DNA of 64,000 nt from the NCBI RefSeq assembly GCF_014873945.1, contig NZ_JADBEC010000001.1, forward strand, positions 4,109,001 to 4,173,000. The letters are read 5' to 3'. The notes under the pieces are model-generated. The model ran no database searches. It saw only the letters and a program-made list of their open reading frames with translations, and was not told where the DNA came from. A program made the translations under genes and the position numbers. Positions within the stretch are counted from its first letter, which is position 1, and each line of letters starts with the position of its first letter. This document shows, piece by piece, positions 32,536-41,025 of the stretch. This DNA comes from Rhizobium viscosum (GTDB lineage Bacteria > Pseudomonadota > Alphaproteobacteria > Rhizobiales > Rhizobiaceae).

Positions 32536-32557
32536 GGATATTTAATGTCCATAATAT
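32536..32557. promoter_or_regulatory. Candidate operator upstream of Rrf2 gene
   Basis: GGATATTTAATGTCCATAAT (32536-32555) is an AT-rich imperfect dyad 31 bases before the Rrf2 start. It shares GGATATTT-A-TCC and ATAATAT elements with the stronger dyad at 37056-37085 before the carboxymuconolactone decarboxylase-like gene, which may therefore be a common Rrf2-family site. The 280 bases from 32309 hold no gene. Confidence 0.35.
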
Positions 32558-32588
32558 GTGCTGATTTTCTCCATCTCGGAACGGATCA

Positions 32589-33077
32589 ATGATTTTAAAG
32601 AGCCAAGTTGAATGGGCGCTGCACTGCTGCGCTATTCTCGCTGGCCTGCCCGATGGGCGCTATCTGTCGACAAAGGCGCTGGCGGAGCTGCACGGGCTTC
32701 CGAAGGAATACCTATCCAAGGCACTGCAGAGCCTGTCTCAGGCCGGGCTCGTTCATTCTACCCTCGGCCCGTCCGGCGGCTATCGCCTGGCAAGACCGTC
32801 GTCGGAATTGAATTTTCTCGAGATAGTGGAGGCCGTGGAAGGCAAATCGCGGACCTTTGTCTGCGACAACATCCGCGCCAACAACCCTTGCCGTCCTGAA
32901 GGCTATTGCGACAGCAGCCCTTGCGCCGTGGCCCGCATCATGTGGGAGGCCGACGAAGCCTGGCGCCAGAAACTGCGCAGCGTCACGCTAGCGGATCTTG
33001 GAGAGATACTGTCGCGGGAAACGCCTCCGGCCATCTGGAAGGATACTTTCGAGTGGGTTCTAAAGCGCGCGGGATGA
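32589..33077 (+). CDS. Rrf2-family transcriptional regulator
   Basis: A 162-residue regulator. The N-terminal winged helix reads MILKSQVEWALHCCAILAGL with LSTKALAELHGLPKEYLSKA and LGPSGGYRLARP, the Rrf2 wing motif. A cysteine-rich loop follows (FVCDNIRANNPCRPEGYCDS and SPCAVA), with four cysteines at 92, 101, 107 and 112 by approximate count, which could hold an Fe-S cluster or a redox disulfide. Its 3' end overlaps the convergent MscS gene by 18 bases. Likely controls the neighbouring small redox enzymes. Confidence 0.85.
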   Translation: MILKSQVEWALHCCAILAGLPDGRYLSTKALAELHGLPKEYLSKALQSLSQAGLVHSTLGPSGGYRLARPSSELNFLEIVEAVEGKSRTFVCDNIRANNPCRPEGYCDSSPCAVARIMWEADEAWRQKLRSVTLADLGEILSRETPPAIWKDTFEWVLKRAG

Positions 33078-34088
33078 GCGCGATTCAGCACTCGGAGTGG
33101 AAGACTCACCACTGGTTGCGGTCGCCACATACACGAGGCTTTCGGCGGGCATGGCCAGCGAAAGACGGTTTGCCCCGCATTGGTCATGGATGAGCTCAAT
33201 GAGCTCGTTCCTGGCGGAGATTCCCATGGCGAGAGTGGCGACACGGAACTGCAGTTCCACCTCGATTGCTATCGCGTCGATTGTCTTCAGGGCAACGGCT
33301 GGCGGCGGATCCTTGACGATCAGGGTGCTGGCTTGCAGCACGGACCGCATGACGTCTTCGACGAAGCGCGGCCGTTGCCTGGCGACAAAGCGCACAGACA
33401 ACGTGATCTGATGCGTCTCGTCAGGGCGGCTGAGACTGGTCAAGCCTTGCCGCGCTAGCATGCTGTTCGGCAGTACTGCGATATTATTCGCGCCGGTCAG
33501 CAGGTTGGTGGAGCGCCAGTTGGTCTCGGTGACACGACCTGCGGTGCCATTGCTTAGCTCAACCCAGTCACCGATGGCATAGGCCTTGCCGAGCGTCAGA
33601 GCGATGCCGGAAAACACGTCGCCGAGCGTATTCTGGAGCGCCAGGCCCAGGATAACGGCGACGACGCCGGAAGTCGTCACCAGTGTGGCGATTGGCATGC
33701 CGAAGACGAAGCCCATGACCGACAGCGCCACGCCGAGATAGATGATGGCTACAGCTATGTCCATGATGAGGTGGGCTTCCCGCGGCTTGTGATTGAGCCT
33801 GACGTAGATGTGGATGAAGCCTACGATCGTCCACGCGAGATGGGTCCACCAGAGCATTCTGGCCGATTTGGAAAGCAGCGCGGCAAAACCTTCCGTGTAG
33901 ACGTCATCGGGCTTATGCGGAGCGATGCCCCCCATGTAGAGCACGAGACTCATGCCGGTGAAGAACAGAATCTGGACGATCAGGCGGCCTGTCTGACGGC
34001 TTCTGCCCTGAACGTGCCATACGATGATACCCGCAATCCCCAGGATGTTGATCAGAAGCAGCGGCAAGAAGTGGTCATCGCTAAACAT
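33060..34088 (-). CDS. MscS-family mechanosensitive channel
   Basis: From ATG 34088 the protein has 342 residues. Four to five N-terminal helices are followed by the pore helix region LVTTSGVVAVILGLALQNTL and GDVFSGIALTL, matching MscS TM3 (GxGxAxQ...NxxSG). The beta domain follows (YAIGDWVELSNGTAGRVTET and INWRST-type NWRSTNLLTGANNIAVLPNS). It should release solutes on hypo-osmotic shock, in the inner membrane. Another start at 34136 is open. It overlaps the Rrf2 gene tail to tail. Confidence 0.88.
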   Translation of the reverse strand: MFSDDHFLPLLLINILGIAGIIVWHVQGRSRQTGRLIVQILFFTGMSLVLYMGGIAPHKPDDVYTEGFAALLSKSARMLWWTHLAWTIVGFIHIYVRLNHKPREAHLIMDIAVAIIYLGVALSVMGFVFGMPIATLVTTSGVVAVILGLALQNTLGDVFSGIALTLGKAYAIGDWVELSNGTAGRVTETNWRSTNLLTGANNIAVLPNSMLARQGLTSLSRPDETHQITLSVRFVARQRPRFVEDVMRSVLQASTLIVKDPPPAVALKTIDAIAIEVELQFRVATLAMGISARNELIELIHDQCGANRLSLAMPAESLVYVATATSGESSTPSAESRSSRAL

Positions 34089-34161
34089 TGCAGGGTTCAC
34101 CGATAGGGTTGATCGCGTCGAAGAATGGCCGTGCACCGGATCGGGTGCGCGGCCTGTTCAC

Positions 34162-34578
34162 TTATTTCTTGATCGGAAACGTCAATTCCTGCTGGGCCGT
34201 GTCGACCACGAAGACCGCGAGCAGCTTTGCCGGTTCCGTCTTGCTCGCATTTTCGCTGACGCCGTGACGATCGCCCGGTAGCTCAGAAAAACTCTCGCCG
34301 GCCTTGTAGACCGTGACGGGGCCGTCATTGACCTGGCTGCGGATCGCGCCTTCGAGGACGGTCGCGTAGATGAAGGCGGATTGCGGATGTGTGTGACCGT
34401 CTGAGAAGCCGCCCGGACCGTATTCGACCAGAACGCCTTTCATGCTTTTGCCGGGAACGTTCGGCAATTCGTGCTCATAGACAAGCGTGACCTTGGCGTT
34501 CTTCTCGCCCACATCACTGGCGGCGGCCGTGGTGGACAAGAGGGCGGTCATGGCAAGGGCGAGTATTGGCTTGATCAT
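34162..34578 (-). CDS. Secreted cupin protein
   Basis: A 138-residue protein with signal peptide MIKPILALAMTALLSTTAAA. The cupin barrel has SDGHTHPQSAFIYATVLEGA (metal-binding His residues) and SFSELPGDRHGVSENASKTE. It should act in the periplasm as a small metal-dependent enzyme or binding protein. It lies between the channel and the NmrA-like gene on the same strand and may be co-transcribed with the latter (62-base gap). Confidence 0.85.
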   Translation of the reverse strand: MIKPILALAMTALLSTTAAASDVGEKNAKVTLVYEHELPNVPGKSMKGVLVEYGPGGFSDGHTHPQSAFIYATVLEGAIRSQVNDGPVTVYKAGESFSELPGDRHGVSENASKTEPAKLLAVFVVDTAQQELTFPIKK

Positions 34579-34640
34579 CTCGAAATTCCTTTCTTGAGAT
34601 TTGGGCGGTGCGTCGCACGGAGCGTCACACCATTATCCAT

Positions 34641-35393
34641 TCATTTCCGAGCAGAGGTTGCGAACCACTGCTCGAAAGTGATGTGGCCGAGGCGCGGATT
34701 GTTGTCGGAAACGAGCGAGGCGTCTTCCAGCCTGGCGCCGAAATAGCGGGCTTCCGCATCTGCCTCGACCTTGCGCGTATCCCCCATCGCCTTCAGGTAG
34801 CGGGCAACAAGCTCGTTCAGCCGGACGCGCTCCGGACCGGATATCTCGACAACGCCATCGATCGGCGCGTCATTCGCAACGGCGGTCATATTATCGGCGA
34901 CATCGTCGGAGGCTATTGGCTGCACATAGGCCGGCGAGAGGTGCACTGTGTTCCCGACTGTGCCGGATTGGGCAATGCCCGCCAGGAATTCCATGAACTG
35001 CGTCGAGTGGACGATCGTGTAGGGAATGCCGGATTCCCTGATGATCTTTTCCTGGGCGACCTTGGCGCGCATGTAGCCGCTCTCGGGTAGGCGATCGACG
35101 CCGATGATGGAAAGGGCGATGTGGTGTTTCACGCCGGCGGCCTTTTCGGCCGCTATCAGATTGCGGCCCGACGTCTCGAAGAATTCGAGCACGGCTTTGT
35201 CCTCGAAGGACGGCGAGTTTGCGAGGTCGATGACGACGGAGGCGCCAGAGAGCGCGTCAGCGAGACCTTCGCCCGTGATCGTATTGACGCCGGTGTTCGG
35301 AGCGGCGGCAATGACCTCGTGGCCCTGCTTGCGAAGGCGTTCTGCTGTCTTCGAGCCGATGAGGCCGGTTCCGCCGATGATGACGATTTTCAT
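34641..35393 (-). CDS. NmrA-like/atypical SDR NAD(P)-binding protein
   Basis: A 250-residue protein starting MKIVIIGGTGLIGSKTAERL, with GGAG ahead of ATG 35393. GGTGxxG is the dinucleotide site; DLANSPSFEDKAVLEFFETS and HIALSIIGVDRLPESGYMRA follow the pattern of atypical SDRs (group a5), and IVHSTQFMEFLAGIAQ the family core. Such proteins reduce quinones or act as redox sensors. It belongs to a run of minus-strand genes with cupin, MBL and AhpD-like proteins. Confidence 0.85.
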   Translation of the reverse strand: MKIVIIGGTGLIGSKTAERLRKQGHEVIAAAPNTGVNTITGEGLADALSGASVVIDLANSPSFEDKAVLEFFETSGRNLIAAEKAAGVKHHIALSIIGVDRLPESGYMRAKVAQEKIIRESGIPYTIVHSTQFMEFLAGIAQSGTVGNTVHLSPAYVQPIASDDVADNMTAVANDAPIDGVVEISGPERVRLNELVARYLKAMGDTRKVEADAEARYFGARLEDASLVSDNNPRLGHITFEQWFATSARK

Positions 35394-35553
35394 GAGCTTC
35401 TCCATTCGCGGCGCTCAGTGCGCCGCATTGTTCATTCATTCTCAGTGGTTTGTTGCCGATGAGGCTGGCCCTGTAGAAGCCGTGGGTCTAATTGACCGAA
35501 TCGGGGGGCGACCCAAGGCTGCGCGCCCGGCTCTGTCCTCAGCCGCTATGCTC

Positions 35554-36471
35554 TCAGTAGTCCCAGAAGACCGGCACCCAACGAAAATGGTTGCCATCGA
35601 CCGCCACATGGCCGACGGATGGGAACGGCATGTGGGTGGCCACCAGAAGTTCGCCGGTCTCCGCTAACTCCCGCAAAAGACGAACACGAACGCGAGCCGC
35701 TTCTTCCGGGTCATGTTCGAAGCCGTTGTACCATTCAGGGTGCTCGAACCCGACGGCGAAGACGGCATCACCGGCGAACATCAGCCGGTCCTTGCCGGAC
35801 GCCACGCGAACCACGCTATGGCCGGGTGTGTGGCCACCGGTTCGAGAAACGACTACGCCGGGAGCTACCTCGTGCTCATCATCGAACGTCCGCAGATTGC
35901 TACGGTAATCTTCCGCGAACCGCTTGGCGGCTGCCCGAAGCGCATCCGGGAAGCCGGGAGGCATGTTTACGTGCGTGAAATCGGGGGACTCCCAGAACTT
36001 GACCTCGGCAGCCGCCACATGGATTCGCAGGTCTGGACGCAGTCGCTCCTTCACTCCGTCGACGATCAGCCCGCCAACGTGGTCCATGTGCATATGGGTC
36101 AGCACCACATCGGTCACGGATCCAAGATCGATGCCGGCAGCCTCCAGTCGCTTGATCAGCTGCCCGGCCCGCGGCAAGTTCAACGCCGGGTCCAATCCCA
36201 GCCCAGCGTCGATAAGTATGGTCTGTTCGCCGCTACGGACAACGACCACGTTCAGCGCCCAGTCAAAGGCGTCCGGTGGCAGGAACATGTCGTTCAGCCA
36301 GGCCGCGTGCTCGGTCGGGTCGGCATTGTAACCCAGCATCTTGGTTGGCAACGGCAGTACGCCGTCGCTCACGACAAGCACGTCGATCTCGCCGATCTTC
36401 ACCGCGTAGCGCGACGGGACCAACTCTTCGGGGCCAGATTTAGCGGGATGAGAAGTGTTCCGCAGGGTCAT
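35554..36471 (-). CDS. Metallo-beta-lactamase-fold hydrolase (lactonase-like)
   Basis: From ATG 36471 (GGAGATAAAT before it) the protein has 305 residues. Metal site motifs: VVLTHMHMDHVGGLIVDG (HxHxDH near 120), SRTGGHTPGHSVVRVA (third His) and MFAGDAVFAVGFEHPEW. There is no signal peptide. The layout resembles AHL-lactonase/AttM-type and related cytoplasmic hydrolases, but specificity cannot be read. It is encoded among redox enzymes between an NmrA-like and an AhpD-like gene. Confidence 0.85.
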   Translation of the reverse strand: MTLRNTSHPAKSGPEELVPSRYAVKIGEIDVLVVSDGVLPLPTKMLGYNADPTEHAAWLNDMFLPPDAFDWALNVVVVRSGEQTILIDAGLGLDPALNLPRAGQLIKRLEAAGIDLGSVTDVVLTHMHMDHVGGLIVDGVKERLRPDLRIHVAAAEVKFWESPDFTHVNMPPGFPDALRAAAKRFAEDYRSNLRTFDDEHEVAPGVVVSRTGGHTPGHSVVRVASGKDRLMFAGDAVFAVGFEHPEWYNGFEHDPEEAARVRVRLLRELAETGELLVATHMPFPSVGHVAVDGNHFRWVPVFWDY

Positions 36472-36555
36472 ATTTATCTCCTGTGTCAAAAGATGCATTC
36501 ATTCGCGTCCGCCTTTGCGGCGCGCGTCGTTCGATGGGGCGTCAGCGGGAAGGGT

Positions 36556-37035
36556 TTAGTTGAGGCCGGCCCTGTCGAGGCCATAGAGCTTGTCCGCCGA
36601 ACCGGGGACTGACTTGAAGGCGACGCTGGCGCGGTTCCAGGCGTTGATGACCATGATCGCGAAGGTCAGGTCGGAGATTTCCTTCTCGGAAAGCTGGCCA
36701 CGCACGCGCTCATAGAGTTCATCCGGAATGCCGCCTTCCGGCAGTTTCGTCACCGCTTCGGTCCAAGCGAGGGCCGCGCGCTCACGGGGAATGAAAAGGT
36801 TCGATTCCCGCCAGATGGCGACATGATAGAGCCTGAGTTCGCTCTCTCCGTGGATTTTGGCTTCCTTGACATGCATGTCGAGACAGAAGGCGCAGCCGTT
36901 GATCTGCGACGCGCGGATTTGCACGAGATCGTTGATCTTTTGTTCGATGGCGCTGTCCTTCAGGGCGATACTGAGCTCCGAAAGCTTCTTCAGGAGCTCC
37001 GGCGATTTCTGGGCGTAGTTTAGGCGCTGGGTCAT
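36556..37035 (-). CDS. AhpD-like/carboxymuconolactone decarboxylase-family protein
   Basis: A 159-residue helical protein. VQIRASQINGCAFCLDMHVK carries the CxxC...H motif of AhpD-type peroxidases, in which the two cysteines reduce alkyl hydroperoxides. The rest (ERAALAWTEAVTKLPEGGIP, FAIMVINAWNRASVAF) fits the CMD fold. It has a dyad in its promoter (37056-37085) and is divergent from a LysR gene. It is the first gene of the minus-strand redox set. Confidence 0.9.
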   Translation of the reverse strand: MTQRLNYAQKSPELLKKLSELSIALKDSAIEQKINDLVQIRASQINGCAFCLDMHVKEAKIHGESELRLYHVAIWRESNLFIPRERAALAWTEAVTKLPEGGIPDELYERVRGQLSEKEISDLTFAIMVINAWNRASVAFKSVPGSADKLYGLDRAGLN

Positions 37036-37055
37036 GGTTCCTCTCCGAATTAAGG

Positions 37056-37085
37056 ATATTTGACATCCTTGAGGATGGATAATAT
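37056..37085. promoter_or_regulatory. Dyad in AhpD-LysR intergenic region
   Basis: ATATTTGACATCC and GGATGGATAATAT form an inverted repeat around TTGA, with a perfect CATCC-TTGA-GGATG core. It lies 21 bases upstream of the AhpD-like start. Candidates for binding are the divergent LysR protein or the Rrf2 regulator at 32589, whose own promoter has a related sequence. Confidence 0.6.
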
Positions 37086-37163
37086 CTGTAATTCATCGGG
37101 CGTAAAGACCTTCCGACCCAAGTGGTGGACATAAGGCTTATGTCGAGAACGAAGGAGACGGTA

Positions 37164-38105
37164 ATGGACATCGTTTGCGCCTTGCGGACATTCCTGCGGG
37201 TTGCAGAGACAGGCTCGTTTTCTGCTGCCGCAATCGATCTCAAGCTTACGCAGCCTGCGGTTTCCCGACAGGTTTCGGCACTGGAGGCCCAACTCGACAC
37301 ACGTCTTCTGCACCGTTCAACCACCGCATTGGCGCTCACGGCCGAAGGCGAACGGATGATCCCGATGGCTCTCAGGGTTATCGAAGCTGTGGAAGCGCTC
37401 GGCGACTCTGCTGGTCCGGTCGGAACCGCATCTGGCAAGGTACGCCTCTCCCTGCCTACACCGTTGGGGCTCTATATGAGCGATCGACTCGCAGCCCTTC
37501 TCGACCGCCACCCGGAACTTTCCGTTGAACTGTTATTTCGCGAAGAGCCATCCGATCTGATTGGAGAAGGCATCGACCTCGAAGTGCGCCTTGGCCCCGT
37601 CTCCGACTCCAGCTTGATATGCCGCAGGATCGGCTGGACGACGGCCTTTCTCGTCGCGTCATCGGCCTATCTGGAAAAAAGAGGTCCTCCCCAGACGATC
37701 GAGGATCTGAGTCACCATGACTGCATCTGCTACAGACGGGGCGGCGATGGCCGTTCATGGCTCTTTTCCAATGGGTCCGATCAAGTCGCGGTGCGGGTCG
37801 CGCCGCGTTTCGTCGTCAACAATGCCGTTGCCGTGCACCGCGCCGCGCTTGCTGGCGCCGGCATCGCTATCCTCTCCCATATCCTGGCCGCACCGGACAT
37901 TTGCGCCGGGCGATTGATCAATCTGGTGCCCGACTTCCCGCCGGCCCGCCTGCCGATCAATCTGGTCCATTCCTCTAGGCGCAACATGCCGCTTCGCGTG
38001 AGAACCGTCATCGAATATCTCGTTGCGGCGATGCGGGAAGATCCGTTCATGGCTTCGTCATCCGCTTCGGGGCCAAACGAACGCTGCCTTGCGGGGAAAG
38101 CATAA
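37164..38105 (+). CDS. LysR-family transcriptional regulator
   Basis: A 313-residue regulator; GAAGGAGACGG before ATG 37164 sets the start, though the frame opens 14 codons earlier. The HTH reads RVAETGSFSAAAIDLKLTQP then AVSRQVSALEAQLDTRLLHR. The effector domain contains LSLPTPLGLYMSDRLAALLD and VRLGPVSDSSLICRRIGWTT, typical of the LTTR subgroup near redox enzymes. It is divergent from the AhpD-like gene, its probable target. Immediately after its stop begins a decayed copy of the ECF sigma gene 3' end. Confidence 0.9.
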   Translation: MDIVCALRTFLRVAETGSFSAAAIDLKLTQPAVSRQVSALEAQLDTRLLHRSTTALALTAEGERMIPMALRVIEAVEALGDSAGPVGTASGKVRLSLPTPLGLYMSDRLAALLDRHPELSVELLFREEPSDLIGEGIDLEVRLGPVSDSSLICRRIGWTTAFLVASSAYLEKRGPPQTIEDLSHHDCICYRRGGDGRSWLFSNGSDQVAVRVAPRFVVNNAVAVHRAALAGAGIAILSHILAAPDICAGRLINLVPDFPPARLPINLVHSSRRNMPLRVRTVIEYLVAAMREDPFMASSSASGPNERCLAGKA

Positions 38106-38109
38106 GACG

Positions 38110-38424
38110 CCGCCTTCGTCAGGCGCGACGGCCGGAAATCTCCGGCGCCGCCGACGTCGGTCGATTTTTCACCTATTATGCCGAATATCCGCCGGTCAGG
38201 ATCGAACCGGCTTGGCTGGAAGGCCGGGAAATATTGCTGGTATCAGCCGAACCGTCTGACGGTCCTTCCTATTCATGCTGCTCGAATGGCGGGGGCAGAA
38301 GATAAGCCTGATCCGCGACCATCGTTATGCGACCTATGTCATTGAAGGTGCTGATGTCATGCCGGCCGTATCGCGGTGACCGACATTGGTCAATACGCGC
38401 TTGCTCGAGGTCCGCTATGTGCCC
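38110..38424 (+). pseudogene. Relic of ECF sigma factor 3' end
   Basis: Positions 38110-38424 match 32043-32360, i.e. the SnoaL-like C-terminus of the ECF sigma gene and about 50 bases beyond its stop. Differences include a 3-base insertion (GCCGCCGACGTCGG against GCCGATGTCGG) and a 1-base loss (CCTATTCATG against CCTATTTCATG) that breaks the frame. The 5' two-thirds of the gene are missing. The rest of the space up to 38566 shows nothing recognisable. Confidence 0.93.
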
Positions 38425-38566
38425 CATTGCGGTCGCTCCGCAGGTTCGACGCTGATCTCCCGTCGTTTATTCATCAGTCGGAATATGCAGTAATCGGAGG
38501 TCTGCGCTGGGTACTTTGCTGCCATTCCACGACGGCCCGCGAACAGTCAGCGGCAAAACGTCCCAA

Positions 38567-39943
38567 TCACTGCTTAAAGACGATCATTTTCTCCGCCGTC
38601 ATCTCACGGGCGGTATAGGGAATGCCACCGACCCCATAGCCGGATGCCCTCCTTCCGGCGAACGGCATCCAATCGGTGCGGAAGGCGCTGTGATCATTGA
38701 CCATGACCGCCGAAGCGTCGAGACGCTCGGCTGCGTCGAGCGCGACGGCGAGATCGCGCGTGAAGATACTGCTTTGAAATGCGACAGGCAGTGAATTTGC
38801 CTCGTGTATAGCCTCACCGAGATCGGCAAAGGCGAATATGCAGGTGACCGGGCCGAACACTTCCTCGCGCGACACCTTCGAATTTCTTGGCGGATCGACG
38901 AGAATTGCCGGCGCCAGCGTGGTGTCGCTGAGGCGTCCACCTCCGATCAGGCGAGCGCCCCCCGCCGCAGCTTCCGCGACCCAGCTGGCGACCCGCTCGG
39001 CCTCGGCTGGTGCGATTAGGGGCCCGACTTCGGTTTCGGCAAGCCGGGGGTCACCGGTACGCAGTCGTCCGACGCGCTCGGCGAACCGTTCGACGAATGT
39101 GTCCTTGAGTGCTTCATGGACGTAGATCCGCTGGACTGAGACACAAACTTGACCCGCATGATAGTAGCCGCCCTTCGCGAGAGGTTCGATGACCGTGTCG
39201 ATATCGGCGCTGCGGTCGATGATTACTGGCGCTACGCCGCCGTGCTCGAGAGCGCAGCGAGTTCCAGGCGCCAAATTTGCGCGCAGATGCCAGCCGACCG
39301 CGGCTGAGCCGATGAAGCTCAGGAAGGCCACTCTCGGATCGCTCGCGAAGGCGCCCGACAGATCGCGGCTCTCGGGGAGCAGGCTCTGAACCCAGCCTTC
39401 CGGCATGCCGGCTTCATGGACGAGCTTTATAAGTTCCAGACAGGAAAGCGGTGTCGCCGCCGCGGGCTTGACGATCACCGGGCAGCCTGTGGCGATCGCC
39501 GGCGCAACCTGATGCACGATGAGGTTCAGGGGGTGGTTGAACGCCGAGATTGCGGCAACTACGCCGATGGGCTCCAGGATCGTCCAGGCGCGCCGCCCCT
39601 CGCTGGCTGGAGTCAGCCCCATCGGTATCTCGGCGCCGCCGCGGGTGCGAAGCAGTTCGGCGGCGTTGCGTATCCCGTCGATGGCGCGGTCGGTTTCAAC
39701 GAGCGCATCGGTGTAGGGCTTGCCGCCTTCGCGTGCGATGCGCATCGCGAAAGCCTCGCGCTGCTGCACGACCAGATCCGCAAGCCGATGCAGCACAGCC
39801 ATACGCTGGTGCGGCTTCAGCCAGCCGCTCCGATCTTCAAAGCGCTCGCGAGCGACGGTCAGCTTGCGTTCGAGCGCTGCAGCATCATCCGTCGGCAAAT
39901 CGGCGATATGTTCGCGATCATAGGCTTGCACGACCTCAAGCAT
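38567..39943 (-). CDS. NAD(P)-dependent aldehyde dehydrogenase
   Basis: A 458-residue ALDH. VVAAISAFNHPLNLIVHQVA has the catalytic Asn, FIGSAAVGWHL the cofactor glycine motif, CALEHGGVAPVIID the general-base Glu, and YYHAGQVCVSVQRIYVHEAL the catalytic Cys. REEVFGPVTCIFAF is the C-terminal signature. It oxidises an aldehyde to the acid. It is the last gene of a minus-strand run (heme-binding-like, alcohol dehydrogenase, DJ-1-like, monooxygenase-like, ALDH), which together could convert an alcohol via the aldehyde to an acid. Confidence 0.92.
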   Translation of the reverse strand: MLEVVQAYDREHIADLPTDDAAALERKLTVARERFEDRSGWLKPHQRMAVLHRLADLVVQQREAFAMRIAREGGKPYTDALVETDRAIDGIRNAAELLRTRGGAEIPMGLTPASEGRRAWTILEPIGVVAAISAFNHPLNLIVHQVAPAIATGCPVIVKPAAATPLSCLELIKLVHEAGMPEGWVQSLLPESRDLSGAFASDPRVAFLSFIGSAAVGWHLRANLAPGTRCALEHGGVAPVIIDRSADIDTVIEPLAKGGYYHAGQVCVSVQRIYVHEALKDTFVERFAERVGRLRTGDPRLAETEVGPLIAPAEAERVASWVAEAAAGGARLIGGGRLSDTTLAPAILVDPPRNSKVSREEVFGPVTCIFAFADLGEAIHEANSLPVAFQSSIFTRDLAVALDAAERLDASAVMVNDHSAFRTDWMPFAGRRASGYGVGGIPYTAREMTAEKMIVFKQ

Positions 39944-39961
39944 GGGACCCTCCAGACCCGG

Positions 39962-40264
39962 TTACTCTTCAAGCGCGACAGGTTCGAGAATGCGCGCAGA
40001 GCGATCCGCCAACGCGGGAACTCTGGCGAGATAGGCCTGGTAGTGCGGCGTTCGGCGGTGCGCTTCGGTCGCCTCGGCGTCACGATAAAGCTCGTCGAGC
40101 ACGTAGCACTCAGGCATTTCGGTATCTCGCCAGACATCCCAGCGCAGATTGCCCGGTTCAGCCCGACAATGCGGCGCCATATCGAGCAGCAACCCGCGCA
40201 GTTCTTCGGCTTTGCCGGGATGGGCGGTCAGGCTGGCCGTGATTTTCACCAATGACTGTGACAT
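39962..40264 (-). CDS. Antibiotic biosynthesis monooxygenase (ABM)-domain protein
   Basis: A 100-residue protein starting MSQSLVKITASLTAHPGKAE (GGGAGAA site). PGNLRWDVWRDTEMPECYVL and LDELYRDAEATEAHRRTPHY match the dimeric alpha-beta barrel of the ABM/YgiN family, which includes quinol monooxygenases without cofactor. It lies 18 bases before the ALDH start on the same strand. Probably handles a quinone or reactive intermediate of the pathway. Confidence 0.88.
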   Translation of the reverse strand: MSQSLVKITASLTAHPGKAEELRGLLLDMAPHCRAEPGNLRWDVWRDTEMPECYVLDELYRDAEATEAHRRTPHYQAYLARVPALADRSARILEPVALEE

Positions 40265-40292
40265 GGCGGTTCTCCCGTTTAACGTTGCCGCT

Positions 40293-40976
40293 TCAGGCTG
40301 GAGCGGCAACGTCCCGCAGGGCCGCGAGCAGTTTCTTCCCAAGTTCAGCTGCCGAGGCGGGATTCTGGCCGGTGATCAGGCGCCCGTCGGCAACGACATG
40401 CGGCTGCCAGTTGGCAACCGACGAGTATTCCGCGCCCTCGGCTCTCAGCGCATCCTCAAGTTCGTAGGGCACGTCCTCGCGCGCATAGTCATATTCTTCC
40501 TTCTTCGAGAAGGATGTGAGCTTTTTGCCGTGTACGAATGGCGTGCCATCCCCGATGTCGACGCCAAGCAGTGCGCATGGCCCGTGGCAGACGGCGGTTA
40601 CGAGCTTACCGCTTGTCCAGGCGCGCACGATTGCCCGCTGGACCTCCGCGTTGCGCTGTATGTCGACCATAGGTCCGAGGCCGCCGGGCACGAGAATGGC
40701 ATCGTAGTCAGCGGCGTCAACCTCGCAGAGTTTGCGGCTGCGATTGAGCCGGCGAAAAGCCTTGCTTTCGAAGAACGCCTTCTGGGCAGGGTCGTTGTCA
40801 TCATAGGCGTCGTAAGGTGTCCATCCGCCGGCGGGTGAAGCGAACTCCACCGCGATGCCGGCGGCGTCAAGCACCTCGAACGGATGCGCGATCTCCGCGA
40901 AGAAGAAGCCGGTCTTTCGGCTTTTCGGACCAATCACGGCGGCGTTCGTGACGATAAACAGGACATGCTGCGTCAT
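40293..40976 (-). CDS. DJ-1/PfpI (Hsp31-like) family protein
   Basis: A 227-residue protein. KLVTAVCHGPCALLGVDIGD is the nucleophile elbow with the catalytic Cys; ILVPGGLGPMVDIQRNAEVQ carries the conserved Gly loop, and AYDDNDPAQKAFFESKAFRR fits the Hsp31-like subgroup with glyoxalase III or deglycase activity. It would detoxify reactive carbonyls such as methylglyoxal, which suits its place among aldehyde and alcohol dehydrogenases. Confidence 0.9.
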   Translation of the reverse strand: MTQHVLFIVTNAAVIGPKSRKTGFFFAEIAHPFEVLDAAGIAVEFASPAGGWTPYDAYDDNDPAQKAFFESKAFRRLNRSRKLCEVDAADYDAILVPGGLGPMVDIQRNAEVQRAIVRAWTSGKLVTAVCHGPCALLGVDIGDGTPFVHGKKLTSFSKKEEYDYAREDVPYELEDALRAEGAEYSSVANWQPHVVADGRLITGQNPASAAELGKKLLAALRDVAAPA

Positions 40977-41025
40977 GGTTGTCTCCTAGATATCGAGTTA
41001 GACACTATTCTCGCGTCCAATGCCG

